Below are positions 28,861-37,170 of a DNA stretch of 39,707 bases, one piece after another. The position numbers and the translations under genes are program-made. The DNA comes from Candidatus Faecousia faecavium (GTDB lineage Bacteria; Bacillota; Clostridia; Oscillospirales; Oscillospiraceae). Location: contig DVGO01000030.1 of NCBI GenBank assembly GCA_018712645.1, forward strand, positions 1-39,707. Reading direction: 5' to 3'. Every line of letters begins with the position of its first letter. Position 1 is the stretch's first letter. The notes under the pieces were generated by a model. The model saw only the letters and a list, made by a program, of their open reading frames with translations, was not told the origin of the DNA and made no database searches.

Positions 28861-28889
28861 ATTATAGCGCTGGTTTATGCACATGTCAA
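28861..28889 (-). promoter_or_regulatory. Perfect-consensus promoter of argCJBD
   Basis: On the minus strand a perfect TTGACA (28884-28889) and a perfect TATAAT (28861-28866) are exactly 17 bp apart. The AT-rich upstream DNA carries TGCATA-type motifs that may be ArgR half-sites. Such a strong promoter would need repression. Confidence 0.85.
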
Positions 28890-29102
28890 TACAAATATAC
28901 GCAAATATGCAATAGTATGTGAATATTTTACAGAATAGACGAAATGAAAAAGAAACGGCATTAAATCTGTGGGCAAAATGTACATATTATGGATGTTTAT
29001 ATAATATATCTAATGCGATTCAACACAATGCATCTCCGAAAGGATATTAAAAACATGTTGCTTTTTCTGTATATATACAAGAATATACTGCATTACATGC
29101 AA

Positions 29103-29133
29103 AAAATCCGCCAGACATCCTCTGGCGGATTTT
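29103..29133 (-). terminator. Terminator of the nitroreductase-dipeptidase unit
   Basis: A 13-bp perfect stem (AAAATCCGCCAGA) with a 5-base loop is followed on the minus strand by six T. Confidence 0.9.
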
Positions 29134-29150
29134 TGAAGAATGGAAACGTA

Positions 29151-30560
29151 TCAGAAGGAAAGTTTCATCAGCCGGGTTACGGCCAGGATATAGATTTTCA
29201 GCGCCTGGAACAGCAGAGCCTCCGGCACGCCTTCGTTTGCGCCGTGCATCTGACCCACAAAGTCCGGATACGCTGCCTCCGGTTCCTCAATGCCAAAGCT
29301 TACTGCGTTCTTGAAATGACGGGCATAAGTTCCGCCGCCCATGGTAAAGGGCTTGTCGTTTCTTCCGGTTACTTCATTGTAAGAGCGGATGCAGGCTTCA
29401 ATTTCAGGAGAGTCGGCGGGAATATAGAAGGGAACCCGGGACTTTTCTGCAACAAACCGGGAACCTCCTTGGCTTGCCAGTTTGTCGCAGGCAGCTTTAA
29501 TTTCTTCTGCGGTGATACTGGTGGGATAGCGCACATCGATGGTCTGGCGCAGAATGCCCTCATCCATGGAAATCACACCGCCGATGCAGGTCAGAGGGGT
29601 AAAGATGGTATCCGTTGCGGCAATGCCGAAGGAAGAACCATCGGTGGAAGCCAGCAGCTGCTGCAGCATGGTCAGGTAGCGGTTTTCTGCATCCGAGCAA
29701 AGCTGGTTGCGCAGCAGATAGTCCGTTACCAGGGCGATGGCGTTGACGGTTCCTTCCGGCGTGGAAGCATGACCGCCCTTGCCGTGTCCGGTAATGCGTA
29801 CAATGCCGTTTTCTTCCTGAGCCAGAGAGATTCCATCGCTTTCTTTCAGTCCGGAGATGTCACAGCGAACCAGGGCATAGGCAAGATCCGGCACCACATT
29901 GTCGGCAACGCCGCCCTGGAAATCCACCAGATTGCCGCTGAGAGGTGCGCTGATGAAGGTGCCGCCAAAGCCGCCTTTTTCGCCGTGCCCCACAGGGAAC
30001 TCTGCGTCCGGGGTGAAGCAGAATGCCGGCATGGGGTAGTGCTCCAGGTAGTAGTCCACATCTTCCATCCCGGTTTCCTCCGCACCGCCCAGAAGAATCC
30101 GGAGGGTGTAGGGGAGGGTTTCTCCGGTTTCCTGGCAGTACTCCTGGAAGAATTTTGCCAGGTACAGGGTAATGACTGCGGGGCCTTTGTCATCTGCCAC
30201 ACCACGGCCCAAGACAAAGCCTTCCCGCCGCGTCAGCTGGAAGGGGTCACTGTCCCAGCCGTTTCCCGCAGGCACCACATCCAGGTGGGTAATGGCAGCA
30301 ATCTGCTTTTCGCTCTTTCCGGGAACGTCGGCATAGACCAGGTAGCCGCTGCAATCCCGGGTGGAAAGACCGAAGCGGCCCGCAATTTCCAAAGCCCTGT
30401 CCATAGCCTTGCGGACACCCGACCCGAAGGGACCGTTTTCTACCGGCTCTGACCGGACACTGTCCACTTCGATAAGGGCTGCCAGATCCTTCAGGAAAGT
30501 ATCCCGGTTTTCTTCCAAAAACTTGTCAATTCGCTGCATCAGCGCAGATTCCTTCATCAT
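29151..30560 (-). CDS. Sapep family Mn2+-dependent dipeptidase (M20, PepV-like)
   Basis: A 469-residue M20 metallopeptidase that hydrolyses dipeptides in the cytoplasm. Metal-binding motifs are visible: THLDVVPAG with the first metal His/Asp, RGVADDKGPAVITLYLAK with the bridging Asp, and GGAEETGMEDVDYY with the catalytic Glu pair. The lid domain has TGHGKGGHASTPEGTVNAI. The C-terminal region has MGGGTYARHF. Length and order match the Sapep/PepV family. An AGGAGA RBS precedes the ATG at 30560. It is 11 bp after the nitroreductase gene and likely co-transcribed with it. Confidence 0.92.
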   Translation of the reverse strand: MMKESALMQRIDKFLEENRDTFLKDLAALIEVDSVRSEPVENGPFGSGVRKAMDRALEIAGRFGLSTRDCSGYLVYADVPGKSEKQIAAITHLDVVPAGNGWDSDPFQLTRREGFVLGRGVADDKGPAVITLYLAKFFQEYCQETGETLPYTLRILLGGAEETGMEDVDYYLEHYPMPAFCFTPDAEFPVGHGEKGGFGGTFISAPLSGNLVDFQGGVADNVVPDLAYALVRCDISGLKESDGISLAQEENGIVRITGHGKGGHASTPEGTVNAIALVTDYLLRNQLCSDAENRYLTMLQQLLASTDGSSFGIAATDTIFTPLTCIGGVISMDEGILRQTIDVRYPTSITAEEIKAACDKLASQGGSRFVAEKSRVPFYIPADSPEIEACIRSYNEVTGRNDKPFTMGGGTYARHFKNAVSFGIEEPEAAYPDFVGQMHGANEGVPEALLFQALKIYILAVTRLMKLSF

Positions 30561-30571
30561 GTTCCATTCTC

Positions 30572-31318
30572 CTATTCTTCGGATGAAAAATCCGTTTGAT
30601 ATTGGGTCAGATATTCTCCCACAGACCGGGTCATCTCCCGGGAAAAATCAGAATTGTACTTCCGCTGGCAGAAAGCCTGGCACCAGCTGTCAAAGCTTCG
30701 CTGACCGGCTTTGCCGCCCAGAAGTGCGTGCAATTCCTCTGCATCCATGGAGCGGTAGCCGTTTTCGTGGACAATCTGTTCCATAGGGCACCGGGAAGGC
30801 TTGGGACGTTCTTGTTGCTGCTTTGTTGGGTAGCCCAGAACCAGCATCACCGCCGGAAACACATACTCCGGCAGGGACAGCAGCTTGCGCTGAATCTGGC
30901 AGTTTTCCATAATATCCCCAATGTAGCACGAGCCAATTCCCAGACTTTCGGCTGCCGTCACGGCATTCTGAGCGGCGATTGCGGTATCCGTCACCGCCAG
31001 CATCAGATCCCCAACACCCGGTTCCCGGGGAGAGCAGCCCGCCATCTGATAAGCATCGTACCATTTCTTGCAGTCTGCACAGAAAACCAGGACCATAGGT
31101 GCCTTTGCGATAAAGGGCTGGTTGTCGCAGGATACCGCCAGGGCTTCTTTTAATGCCGGGTCAGTGATGTCCAGAATGGTGTACAACTGCTGGTTTCCGG
31201 CAGTGGGAGCCTGGACAGCCGCCTGCAAAATGGCACTTTTTTCTTCCTGACCGATGGGCCGATCCAGAAAGGCACGGACGGATTTGCGTTGGTGTAGACT
31301 TTTTATGATTTCATTCAT
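30572..31318 (-). CDS. Nitroreductase family FMN oxidoreductase
   Basis: A 248-residue NfsA/FRP-like flavoprotein. The N-terminal HQRKSVRAFLDRPIGQEEKSAILQAA and QAPTAGNQQ bind FMN; AAESLGIGSCYIGDI is the conserved FMN-contacting segment; VMLVLGYPTKQQQERPK is the typical C-terminal strand. The C-terminal third is rich in Cys/Trp (SWCQAFCQRKYNSDF), as in several clostridial nitroreductases. Substrates such as nitro compounds, quinones or flavins cannot be assigned. The ATG at 31318 lacks a nearby SD; an AAGGAGG occurs ~32 bases upstream in a GC-rich leader. Confidence 0.9.
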   Translation of the reverse strand: MNEIIKSLHQRKSVRAFLDRPIGQEEKSAILQAAVQAPTAGNQQLYTILDITDPALKEALAVSCDNQPFIAKAPMVLVFCADCKKWYDAYQMAGCSPREPGVGDLMLAVTDTAIAAQNAVTAAESLGIGSCYIGDIMENCQIQRKLLSLPEYVFPAVMLVLGYPTKQQQERPKPSRCPMEQIVHENGYRSMDAEELHALLGGKAGQRSFDSWCQAFCQRKYNSDFSREMTRSVGEYLTQYQTDFSSEE

Positions 31319-31372
31319 AGTGATCTGGGCCGCCGGAGCGCCCCTTGCCTCCTTTGCTGAGGGGTTACGTTC

Positions 31373-31401
31373 AAGATAAATTCAAACCAGCAAAAAGTCA
31401 A
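31373..31401 (-). promoter_or_regulatory. Promoter of the nitroreductase-dipeptidase unit
   Basis: On the minus strand TTGACT (31396-31401) and TATCTT (31373-31378) are 17 bp apart, upstream of a ~50-base GC-rich leader. Confidence 0.65.
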
Positions 31402-31429
31402 GACAATTTTCTTTCTCCTATCAATGAAG

Positions 31430-31460
31430 CAGCCGGGACAACCCGAAGGCATCCCGGCTG
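31430..31460 (-). terminator. Hairpin after dhaM (probable terminator)
   Basis: CAGCCGGGA (31430-31438) pairs with TCCCGGCTG (31452-31460) around a 13-base loop, 26 bases beyond the dhaM stop. No strong U-tract follows on the minus strand. Confidence 0.5.
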
Positions 31461-31485
31461 TGGTGTTGTGATGAAAATTTCTCGA

Positions 31486-31872
31486 TTATGAGGACAGTTT
31501 CGGCGTCTGGGCAGCATCCCGAATGGCTTCCACAATGCCGTCCATATCCATGCCTACGGCGGAAGATACCGCTGCTACTACGCTGCTTTCTACCACCGGA
31601 CCGTCCACCATGCGGATGTCCACGCCGTCAAAGGAATCGATTACCATCTCCGTGGTCATGATGGCGCTTCCCATATCAAACAGGACAATTACGCCATCTG
31701 CCCCGGCGACGGATTCAATGGCATCGTAAATCCGCTGAAAATCGGTGCCGATTCCGCCATCCGGCAGACCACCGGCGGCAGCAATCGGAGCTTCCGGGGC
31801 CATTTGCAGGGCCAGTTCTTTGGCGCCTTCTGCAATCTTCTGGCTGTGCGACACAATGACAATTCCAACCAT
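31486..31872 (-). CDS. dhaM: PTS-dependent dihydroxyacetone kinase phosphotransferase subunit DhaM
   Basis: A ~128-residue EIIA-mannose-type subunit that passes phosphate from the PTS (HPr) to DhaL-bound ADP. With the start at ATG 31872 (AAGGAGG upstream) the N-terminus is MVGIVIVSHSQ, putting the phospho-accepting His at residue 9 as in E. coli DhaM. GGLPDGGIGTDFQRIYDAIES and VLFDMGSAIMTTEM are conserved. It is the single-domain form, without fused HPr and EI-like parts, so it must use the cell's general HPr. Last gene of dhaKLM. Confidence 0.93.
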   Translation of the reverse strand: MVGIVIVSHSQKIAEGAKELALQMAPEAPIAAAGGLPDGGIGTDFQRIYDAIESVAGADGVIVLFDMGSAIMTTEMVIDSFDGVDIRMVDGPVVESSVVAAVSSAVGMDMDGIVEAIRDAAQTPKLSS

Positions 31873-31882
31873 GGGGGCCTCC

Positions 31883-32500
31883 TTATGCGAAATGCTTTGC
31901 AATTACAGACAACAGTAGGGCAAAGGAGGTAGCTCCTGGGTCCTGATGTCCCAGACTGCGTTCTCCCAGATAGCTGGCGCGTCCCTTTGTAGCGATCATA
32001 CCCTTGGTATTTTCCACACCGGCCTGGGCGGCGGCAAGACCGGCGGCCAGAATCTCACCGGCAGAGCCGGATGCTGCCTTCATGGCCTCCAGGGCAGGAA
32101 CCATGGCGTCCAGCATGGTCTGCTCTCCCGTGGTGGATTTGCCCCGGAATTTGACGCCTTCCACGGCAGCGTCCAGCATGGCCAGAAAATCCTCCATGGT
32201 CAATTCCGTTTTTCCGTTGGCCACAACGGCGGCTTTCATAAATGCAGTGCCATACAGGGGGCCGGAAGCACCGCCGACGGTAGACACCAAGGTCATGCCT
32301 ACGGTTTTCAGAATGGTGCCCGCATCTTTTTCCGCCAGAGACGGCAATTTATCTGCCACTGCCTGGAAGCCCCGGGCCATATTGATGCCATGGTCACTGT
32401 CGCCAATGGGCATGTCCAGCTGGGTCAGAAAATCTTTGTTTTCCTGAATAATTCCATTCATGCCTTCCAGAATGGAGATCAGATCGGCAATGATTGCCAT
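31883..32500 (-). CDS. dhaL: Dihydroxyacetone kinase subunit DhaL
   Basis: A 205-residue ADP-binding subunit. The metal/ADP motif GDSDHGINMARG is at residues 33-44, with the aspartates that hold two Mg ions around bound ADP. Further blocks are KTVGMTLVSTVGGASGPLYGTAF and the C-terminal ATKGRASYLGERSLGHQDPGATS, which is the nucleotide-contacting signature. ADP acts as a fixed coenzyme, phosphorylated by DhaM. It is located between dhaK (18-bp gap) and dhaM (10-bp gap). Confidence 0.95.
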   Translation of the reverse strand: MAIIADLISILEGMNGIIQENKDFLTQLDMPIGDSDHGINMARGFQAVADKLPSLAEKDAGTILKTVGMTLVSTVGGASGPLYGTAFMKAAVVANGKTELTMEDFLAMLDAAVEGVKFRGKSTTGEQTMLDAMVPALEAMKAASGSAGEILAAGLAAAQAGVENTKGMIATKGRASYLGERSLGHQDPGATSFALLLSVIAKHFA

Positions 32501-32518
32501 AGGCGATTCCTCCTTCGA

Positions 32519-33508
32519 TTATGCTTTGTAAGCAGGGGTATCTGCCGGTGCATCCAGCAGGGCCTTCAGTTCGTCATCCAGCCGCAGCAGGCTGATGGAG
32601 AATCCAGCCATTTCCAGGGAGGTCATGTAGTTGCCCAACAAGGTCTTGTATACCTTGATGCCCTTTTCCGCCAGAACGTCTGCCACCCGGTTGTTGATGA
32701 TGTACAGCTCCATCAAAGGCGTTGCGCCGGAACCGTTGACCATCACGGCAACCTCGCTGCCGCTATAGTCGATATCCGCCAGAATCTTGGACAGCAGATG
32801 ATCGGTGATGTCGTTGGCGGTCATGATCTTTTCTTTGTGGGTTCCGGGCTCGCCATGGATGCCGATGCCCACTTCCATTTCGTCCTCGCCGATTTCAAAG
32901 CCGGGTTTGCCAGCAGCAGGAACGGTGCAGGGAGTCAGAGCTGCACCCATGGTGCGTACATTGTCGATAACCTTCTGGGCAACGGCGTGGACTTCTTCCA
33001 GAGTTGCCCCTTGCTCTGCCTTGGCACCGGCAATCTTATGTACAAAAATCGTGCCTGCCACACCCCGGCGTCCGGTGGTGTACAGAGAGTCCTGAACGGC
33101 CACGTCGTCATTGGTGACCACGCTCATGCACTTGATGCCGTCCATCTCCGCCATCTCTGCGGCCATTTCAAAGTTCATCACATCGCCGGTGTAGTTCTTG
33201 ATGACCAGCAGAACGCCAGCGGGGGTAGCCACTTCCCGGATAGCGGCTTCTACCTGGTCCGGGGTGGGGGAGGTGAAGACTGCGCCGGCCACCGCTGCGT
33301 CCAGCATGCCCTTGCCTACGAAGCCGCCGTGGGCAGGTTCGTGGCCGGAACCGCCGCCGGAAACCAGTGCAACCTTATCTGTTTTTTTCTCCGCACGGAC
33401 CAAAACGTTGTAGTCCGGCAGTTTTTTCAGGTGCTGCGGATGGGCCTTTGCAATGCCCTGGAGCATTTCCAGTTCTACATTTTCGACTTGATTGATCAGT
33501 TTTTTCAT
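32519..33508 (-). CDS. dhaK: Dihydroxyacetone kinase subunit DhaK
   Basis: A 329-residue substrate-binding subunit that phosphorylates dihydroxyacetone with phosphate from DhaL. The covalent substrate-binding histidine is His218 in GIHGEPGTH, at the same position as in E. coli. GGGSGHEPAHGGFVGKGM (residues 51-68) with His56, and NYTGDVMNFEMAAEMA with Asp109, form the active site. It opens the operon dhaK-dhaL-dhaM, so DHA enters glycolysis as DHAP at PEP's expense. No glycerol dehydrogenase or dhaR/dhaS regulator is adjacent. Confidence 0.96.
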   Translation of the reverse strand: MKKLINQVENVELEMLQGIAKAHPQHLKKLPDYNVLVRAEKKTDKVALVSGGGSGHEPAHGGFVGKGMLDAAVAGAVFTSPTPDQVEAAIREVATPAGVLLVIKNYTGDVMNFEMAAEMAEMDGIKCMSVVTNDDVAVQDSLYTTGRRGVAGTIFVHKIAGAKAEQGATLEEVHAVAQKVIDNVRTMGAALTPCTVPAAGKPGFEIGEDEMEVGIGIHGEPGTHKEKIMTANDITDHLLSKILADIDYSGSEVAVMVNGSGATPLMELYIINNRVADVLAEKGIKVYKTLLGNYMTSLEMAGFSISLLRLDDELKALLDAPADTPAYKA

Positions 33509-33568
33509 TGCAGATAACCTCCATGTCTATGTTGGATTCCCAGCGGGTGAGCGTTTTCCTTCCAGCTC

Positions 33569-33588
33569 ATTGTGTATTCTAACACAAT
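33569..33588 (-). promoter_or_regulatory. Palindromic operator over the dhaKLM -10 box
   Basis: ATTGTGT and ACACAAT form a perfect 7-bp inverted repeat around the hexamer that is the -10 box itself. The TTGTG-N8-CACAA layout resembles Rex-type (NADH/NAD) or CRP/FNR-type sites, differing by one base per half from the common Rex consensus. Confidence 0.6.
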
Positions 33589-33604
33589 TTAAGGGACTTT
33601 TCAA
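33576..33604 (-). promoter_or_regulatory. Promoter of dhaKLM
   Basis: On the minus strand TTGAAA (33599-33604) and TAGAAT (33576-33581) are separated by 17 bp, about 68 bases before dhaK. Confidence 0.75.
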
Positions 33605-33642
33605 GAAGGTATTTGTTAATATTATGTAAGGTAAAGGAAAGA

Positions 33643-33670
33643 TTGGTAATTTTTCAAAAAATAATATAAA
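33643..33670 (+). promoter_or_regulatory. Candidate promoter of the ECF sigma/anti-sigma operon
   Basis: TTGGTA (33643-33648) and TATAAA (33665-33670) are separated by 16 bp. No clear ECF-type -35 was found upstream. Confidence 0.45.
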
Positions 33671-33747
33671 ATGTACGACGAAAGCAGATTTTTGGTGACT
33701 GGATAGGTGAAGATCGATCTTGTACAGACAGATAAGGAAGTGAGATT

Positions 33748-34305
33748 ATGGAAGACGGCCAGATTGTCAGGCTGTATTTTGCCCGGGATGAGCGGGCCAT
33801 TGCCGAGACTGCCGGCAAATATTCTGCCTACTGCCACAGCATCGCCTATCGGATTCTGGAAAATCACCCGGATTCGGAAGAGGTGGTAAACGATACCTTC
33901 CTGGGAGCCTGGAATTCTATTCCCCCAACGAAACCCACATCCTTACCGGCTTATCTGGGAAAGATTTCCAGACGGTTGGCTCTGAACAAATGGAGAGGCA
34001 GCCGCACCCAAAAGCGAGGGGCAGGGGAAGCCACCCTGGCGCTGGAGGAACTGGAAGGCTGTATCTCCTGGGGAGATTCTGCGGAAACGGCACTGGAAGG
34101 AAAGGAACTGGCAGAAAGTATCAACCGGTTTGTCAAAGCGTTGGAGCAAACCGAAGGAAGGATTTTTGTTCTGCGGTACTGGCATCTGTATTCCATCCGG
34201 GAGATTGCGCGCAAGTACCATTTTTCCGAAAGCAAAGTCAAATCCATGCTGAGCCGCACCCGGGGGAAACTGCAAAAACATCTGAAAAAGGAGGGGGTTT
34301 TATGA
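33748..34305 (+). CDS. RNA polymerase sigma factor, ECF (sigma-70) family
   Basis: A 185-residue group-IV sigma factor. Region 2 is seen in CHSIAYRILENHPDSEEVVNDTFLGAWNSIPPTKP with LPAYLGKISRRLALNKWR. Region 4 is near the C-terminus (FVLRYWHLYSIREIARKYHFSESKVKSMLSRTRGKLQKHL) with the HTH. The intervening linker is longer than usual. The SD before ATG 33748 is AAGGAAG. Its stop overlaps the start of the anti-sigma-like gene by 4 bases (ATGA), typical of sigma/anti-sigma pairs. The regulon and signal are unknown. Confidence 0.9.
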   Translation: MEDGQIVRLYFARDERAIAETAGKYSAYCHSIAYRILENHPDSEEVVNDTFLGAWNSIPPTKPTSLPAYLGKISRRLALNKWRGSRTQKRGAGEATLALEELEGCISWGDSAETALEGKELAESINRFVKALEQTEGRIFVLRYWHLYSIREIARKYHFSESKVKSMLSRTRGKLQKHLKKEGVL

Positions 34306-35366
34306 AGAAAACCAACAATCTTCTGGAAGCCATCAACGATTTGGACGATAAAATCATTCTGGACGCACTCTCCAAACCGGTTACATATTCCAATAAACGA
34401 AAAATCCTTCGGGTGCTTGGCACAGCGGCGCTGCTGGCAGCCATGGGGTTGACGGCCTGCGGGATGCATTCTCTTGGTGTGTGGTATCAGAATTACTTTG
34501 CTCAGCAATCCCAGACGGAATTGAGTGAAGAACAAAAGACGTATTTGAATGAAAATGTCATTGAGGTTGCTCCCAAGCAGCCGGGACTGACGGTGGAATC
34601 CGCCCTGACAGACGGTATTCGAATTTTTATGAAACTGCACATCACGGCGCCGGAAGATGTGGTACTCTACCCATTCGACAATGGTCATGCATTTGTCTAT
34701 CCCGGAAATGAGGCCCCTGATGTGGAGTACGCAGATCAAGATGTTGTGACTCTGGATGGAAACAGAATTTATAATTCCCTGCAGTACCTTTCTGTGGACG
34801 ATGGGGACGGTTTGGATTACACCATGGATTATGTTGTTCTGGGTATGCTGGAGGGTATCTGGAATCCGGAGACCCGGGAAGAAGAGCCCCTGGATCTGGC
34901 AGGCCAGACAATCAAAATCCATTTCCGGGATTTCTATCAGAGAATCAGCAACGAAGACTTTACTGAATGGGAAGATCAGCAGATTATCGCCGGAGATTGG
35001 GAATTTGACGTTTCCGTGACAGCGGAAAGTCTGCGCACGAGAGAACTGATCTCCCAGCCAGCGAAAGGCTCGCTGCGTTACCTGGATATGGAAGCGGAAG
35101 AAAAAACCTTTGCCTTGAAAGAAAACATTTCCATTCCCTACATTACCCTTCGGGCGCTGTCTGTGGATATCGGTTATGACTGTCCCGGATACGGCGGTGA
35201 TTTTGGACAGGAAATCCGCGCGGTAATGAAAGATGGGAGCGAAATGACCCTCCGGCCCCAGTGGGGCGGCATGGATGTTATCCGTTATTTCCCGGATTCG
35301 CCGATGATGATTGACCAGGTTGACCACCTGATTTTTGAGGACGGAACGGTTATCCCTGCATCTTAA
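34302..35366 (+). CDS. Putative membrane anti-sigma factor (DUF4179-like)
   Basis: A 354-residue protein with a short cytoplasmic N-terminus (MKKTNNLLEAINDLDDKIILDALS), a single membrane segment near residues 35-52 (ILRVLGTAALLAAMGLTACG), and a large extracellular part of ~300 residues rich in Asp/Glu/Tyr. The TM-adjacent start of the ectodomain (LNENVIEVAPKQPGLTVESALTDGIRIFMKLHI) resembles DUF4179, commonly found in anti-sigma factors of Clostridia. The topology (N-in, C-out) and the 4-bp overlap with the sigma factor support the anti-sigma role. The Cys after the segment could be a lipid-modification site, which would instead make it a lipoprotein. The start ATG 34302 follows GGAGGGGG. Confidence 0.75.
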   Translation: MKKTNNLLEAINDLDDKIILDALSKPVTYSNKRKILRVLGTAALLAAMGLTACGMHSLGVWYQNYFAQQSQTELSEEQKTYLNENVIEVAPKQPGLTVESALTDGIRIFMKLHITAPEDVVLYPFDNGHAFVYPGNEAPDVEYADQDVVTLDGNRIYNSLQYLSVDDGDGLDYTMDYVVLGMLEGIWNPETREEEPLDLAGQTIKIHFRDFYQRISNEDFTEWEDQQIIAGDWEFDVSVTAESLRTRELISQPAKGSLRYLDMEAEEKTFALKENISIPYITLRALSVDIGYDCPGYGGDFGQEIRAVMKDGSEMTLRPQWGGMDVIRYFPDSPMMIDQVDHLIFEDGTVIPAS

Positions 35367-35408
35367 AATGTCATGCGCTGATTGAGACTGGATATAATAG
35401 AAATAAGG

Positions 35409-35450
35409 AGAGCCGCCAGGCAAACGCCCTGGCGGCTCTTGCAATTTTTG
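35409..35450. terminator. Terminator between the anti-sigma gene and the ABC exporter gene
   Basis: AGAGCCGCCAGG (35409-35420) pairs perfectly with 35428-35439 around a 7-base loop, followed by TGCAATTTTT. It lies between convergent genes. Confidence 0.8.
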
Positions 35451-35460
35451 ACTAAAAAAG

Positions 35461-37170
35461 CTACTGAGATACCGTAAAGAGGGAATAAAAGTAGTTCTTT
35501 TCCGCCATCAGCTGGTCAAATGTGCCGGATTCCACGATTTTCCCATTCTTCAGCGCCAGAATACAGTCATAGCGCTTCAGCAGTGCGGCATCCAGATTGT
35601 GGGTCACAACGATGCGTGTCATGCAGTCCAAATCCAGGATGGAAGTGGCGACCTGATATGCGGTGGCGGCGTCCAATGCGGCGGTGGCTTCATCCACCAG
35701 CAGAACATGGGATTTCTTCAGCAAACTTCTGGCAATGGAAATGCGCTGCTTTTCTCCGCCGGACAAGCCGCTGCCGTTTTCTCCGCACAGATAATCTTCG
35801 CCCCGCTCCTCAATCAGCTGGGACAGACCGGACAGGGCAATGGCACGATTTACTTCTGCTTCCGGAAATCCATGGAACATGGTAATATTGTCCCGGATGG
35901 AGGCGTTGAATACAAACACATTTTGCTGAATCATGGAAATCCCATCATAGAGGGAATCGCTGCTGATTGTTCGGATTTCCTGACCGCCGTAGCAGATTTC
36001 CCCGGAGTAGTTCTCGTGACTTCCCATCATCAGGTTCAGAAGCGTGGATTTTCCGCTGCCGGAGGCCCCCACGATTGCATAGCTTTTTCCAGCCTCAAAC
36101 GTTACGCTGATTTGCTGCAGAATATCGTTTCCGTCCTCGTAGCCGAAGGAAACGTTTTTGAATTGTATATCCGCATTCTGTTGATTTGTCAGATGTATGC
36201 CTGCCTCCCGGACATTATCCTGCAGGGCAGTGGCCAGCTTGTCAATCAAAGCAGCCGCCGCTTTCCGTTGGGCAAGCTGTTCCGGCAGTTCCTGAATGGG
36301 ATAAATGATGTTGCCTGTCAAATCCAGAAACACAATCAAAATACCCGGTGTGATCTGAAAACCGTACTGTACTAGAATGCCGCCCACCAGGAAGGTTCCC
36401 AGCTGGGCAACCACCCCTGCAACCCCCGCCATCGTGTTGACAACGGTAGCCCATTTGCGTTTGTCACACTTTGCCTGTTCCGCTGCGGCATTGTTTTTGG
36501 CGAACAGGGCCGCAATGGCTTTTTCTGCTTTGAAGCTTTTCATCACGGAAAAGCCGGTGAGACTGTCTTTCAGCGTAGAAACCAGAACGCCGTTTCGGTC
36601 CGAAGCCCTGCGCTCCGCCTGGGCAATGCGGTTTCCGGCGATTAAGGATGCACCGATGGGCAGCAGGAAAAAGGCACAGGAGATTCCGGTCATAACCGGG
36701 CTGTACAGCAGCATCATAATCAGTGCACCCATGGCTACGATGCAGTTGTGGAGAATGTCAAACTGGGCTTCTAAGTAGCTTTTCTCAATCACCGCCGCAT
36801 CGTTGGAAAAGGCGGACAGATACTGGGAAGAATCTTCCTTGCTGAATGCCCCGATGCTCTTTTGAGTCAACTTTTGAAAAGCGTAGTCTTTGTATTGACG
36901 CATGGCCTTTTCCAAAAATCGGGGTTTGGAAAGGTAGGTCATCCCTTTGCCAACCAGAATAAGCCCCACGACTCCTACCAGCATTAGCCCCAAGGTGGGA
37001 AGTCCCAGAGAGCCGGGAACACCGGAAATGGCGTCGATCATCTGCTGCAGCAGCCAGGAAATGAGAAGATTCACTCCGGCAATCAGCAAAGCGGACAGTA
37101 CCGCCAGGAAGAAAGAAAACCGGTTCTGATGAAAAAACTGGGAAATTAGTTTTTTTCGTTCATGCTTCAT
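35461..37170 (-). CDS. ABC exporter, fused permease/ATP-binding protein
   Basis: A 569-residue type-IV exporter half-transporter. The N-terminal membrane domain has about six helices, from FSFFLAVLSALLIAGVNLLISWLL through YGFQITPGILIVFLDL. The C-terminal ATPase has Walker A GASGSGKST, Q-loop ISMIQQNVFVFN, signature LSGGEKQRISIARSLL, Walker B VLLVDEATAALDA and H-loop VVTHNLDA. It lacks an N-terminal C39 peptidase domain, so it is not a classical bacteriocin-processing exporter. It overlaps the 3' end of the upstream HTH-TPR gene by 11 bp, so it is probably controlled by it. The substrate is unknown; a peptide or drug is plausible. Confidence 0.93.
   Translation of the reverse strand: MKHERKKLISQFFHQNRFSFFLAVLSALLIAGVNLLISWLLQQMIDAISGVPGSLGLPTLGLMLVGVVGLILVGKGMTYLSKPRFLEKAMRQYKDYAFQKLTQKSIGAFSKEDSSQYLSAFSNDAAVIEKSYLEAQFDILHNCIVAMGALIMMLLYSPVMTGISCAFFLLPIGASLIAGNRIAQAERRASDRNGVLVSTLKDSLTGFSVMKSFKAEKAIAALFAKNNAAAEQAKCDKRKWATVVNTMAGVAGVVAQLGTFLVGGILVQYGFQITPGILIVFLDLTGNIIYPIQELPEQLAQRKAAAALIDKLATALQDNVREAGIHLTNQQNADIQFKNVSFGYEDGNDILQQISVTFEAGKSYAIVGASGSGKSTLLNLMMGSHENYSGEICYGGQEIRTISSDSLYDGISMIQQNVFVFNASIRDNITMFHGFPEAEVNRAIALSGLSQLIEERGEDYLCGENGSGLSGGEKQRISIARSLLKKSHVLLVDEATAALDAATAYQVATSILDLDCMTRIVVTHNLDAALLKRYDCILALKNGKIVESGTFDQLMAEKNYFYSLFTVSQ

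Larger units (their letters stand above)
28787..29150. other. Intergenic region between argC and the Sapep dipeptidase gene
   Basis: This 364-base stretch contains the argC leader (about 70 bases) and promoter, an AT-rich segment (about 28890-29100) with possible ArgR half-sites near 28884-28915 and no convincing gene, and the terminator of the dipeptidase gene at 29103-29133. Confidence 0.75.
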
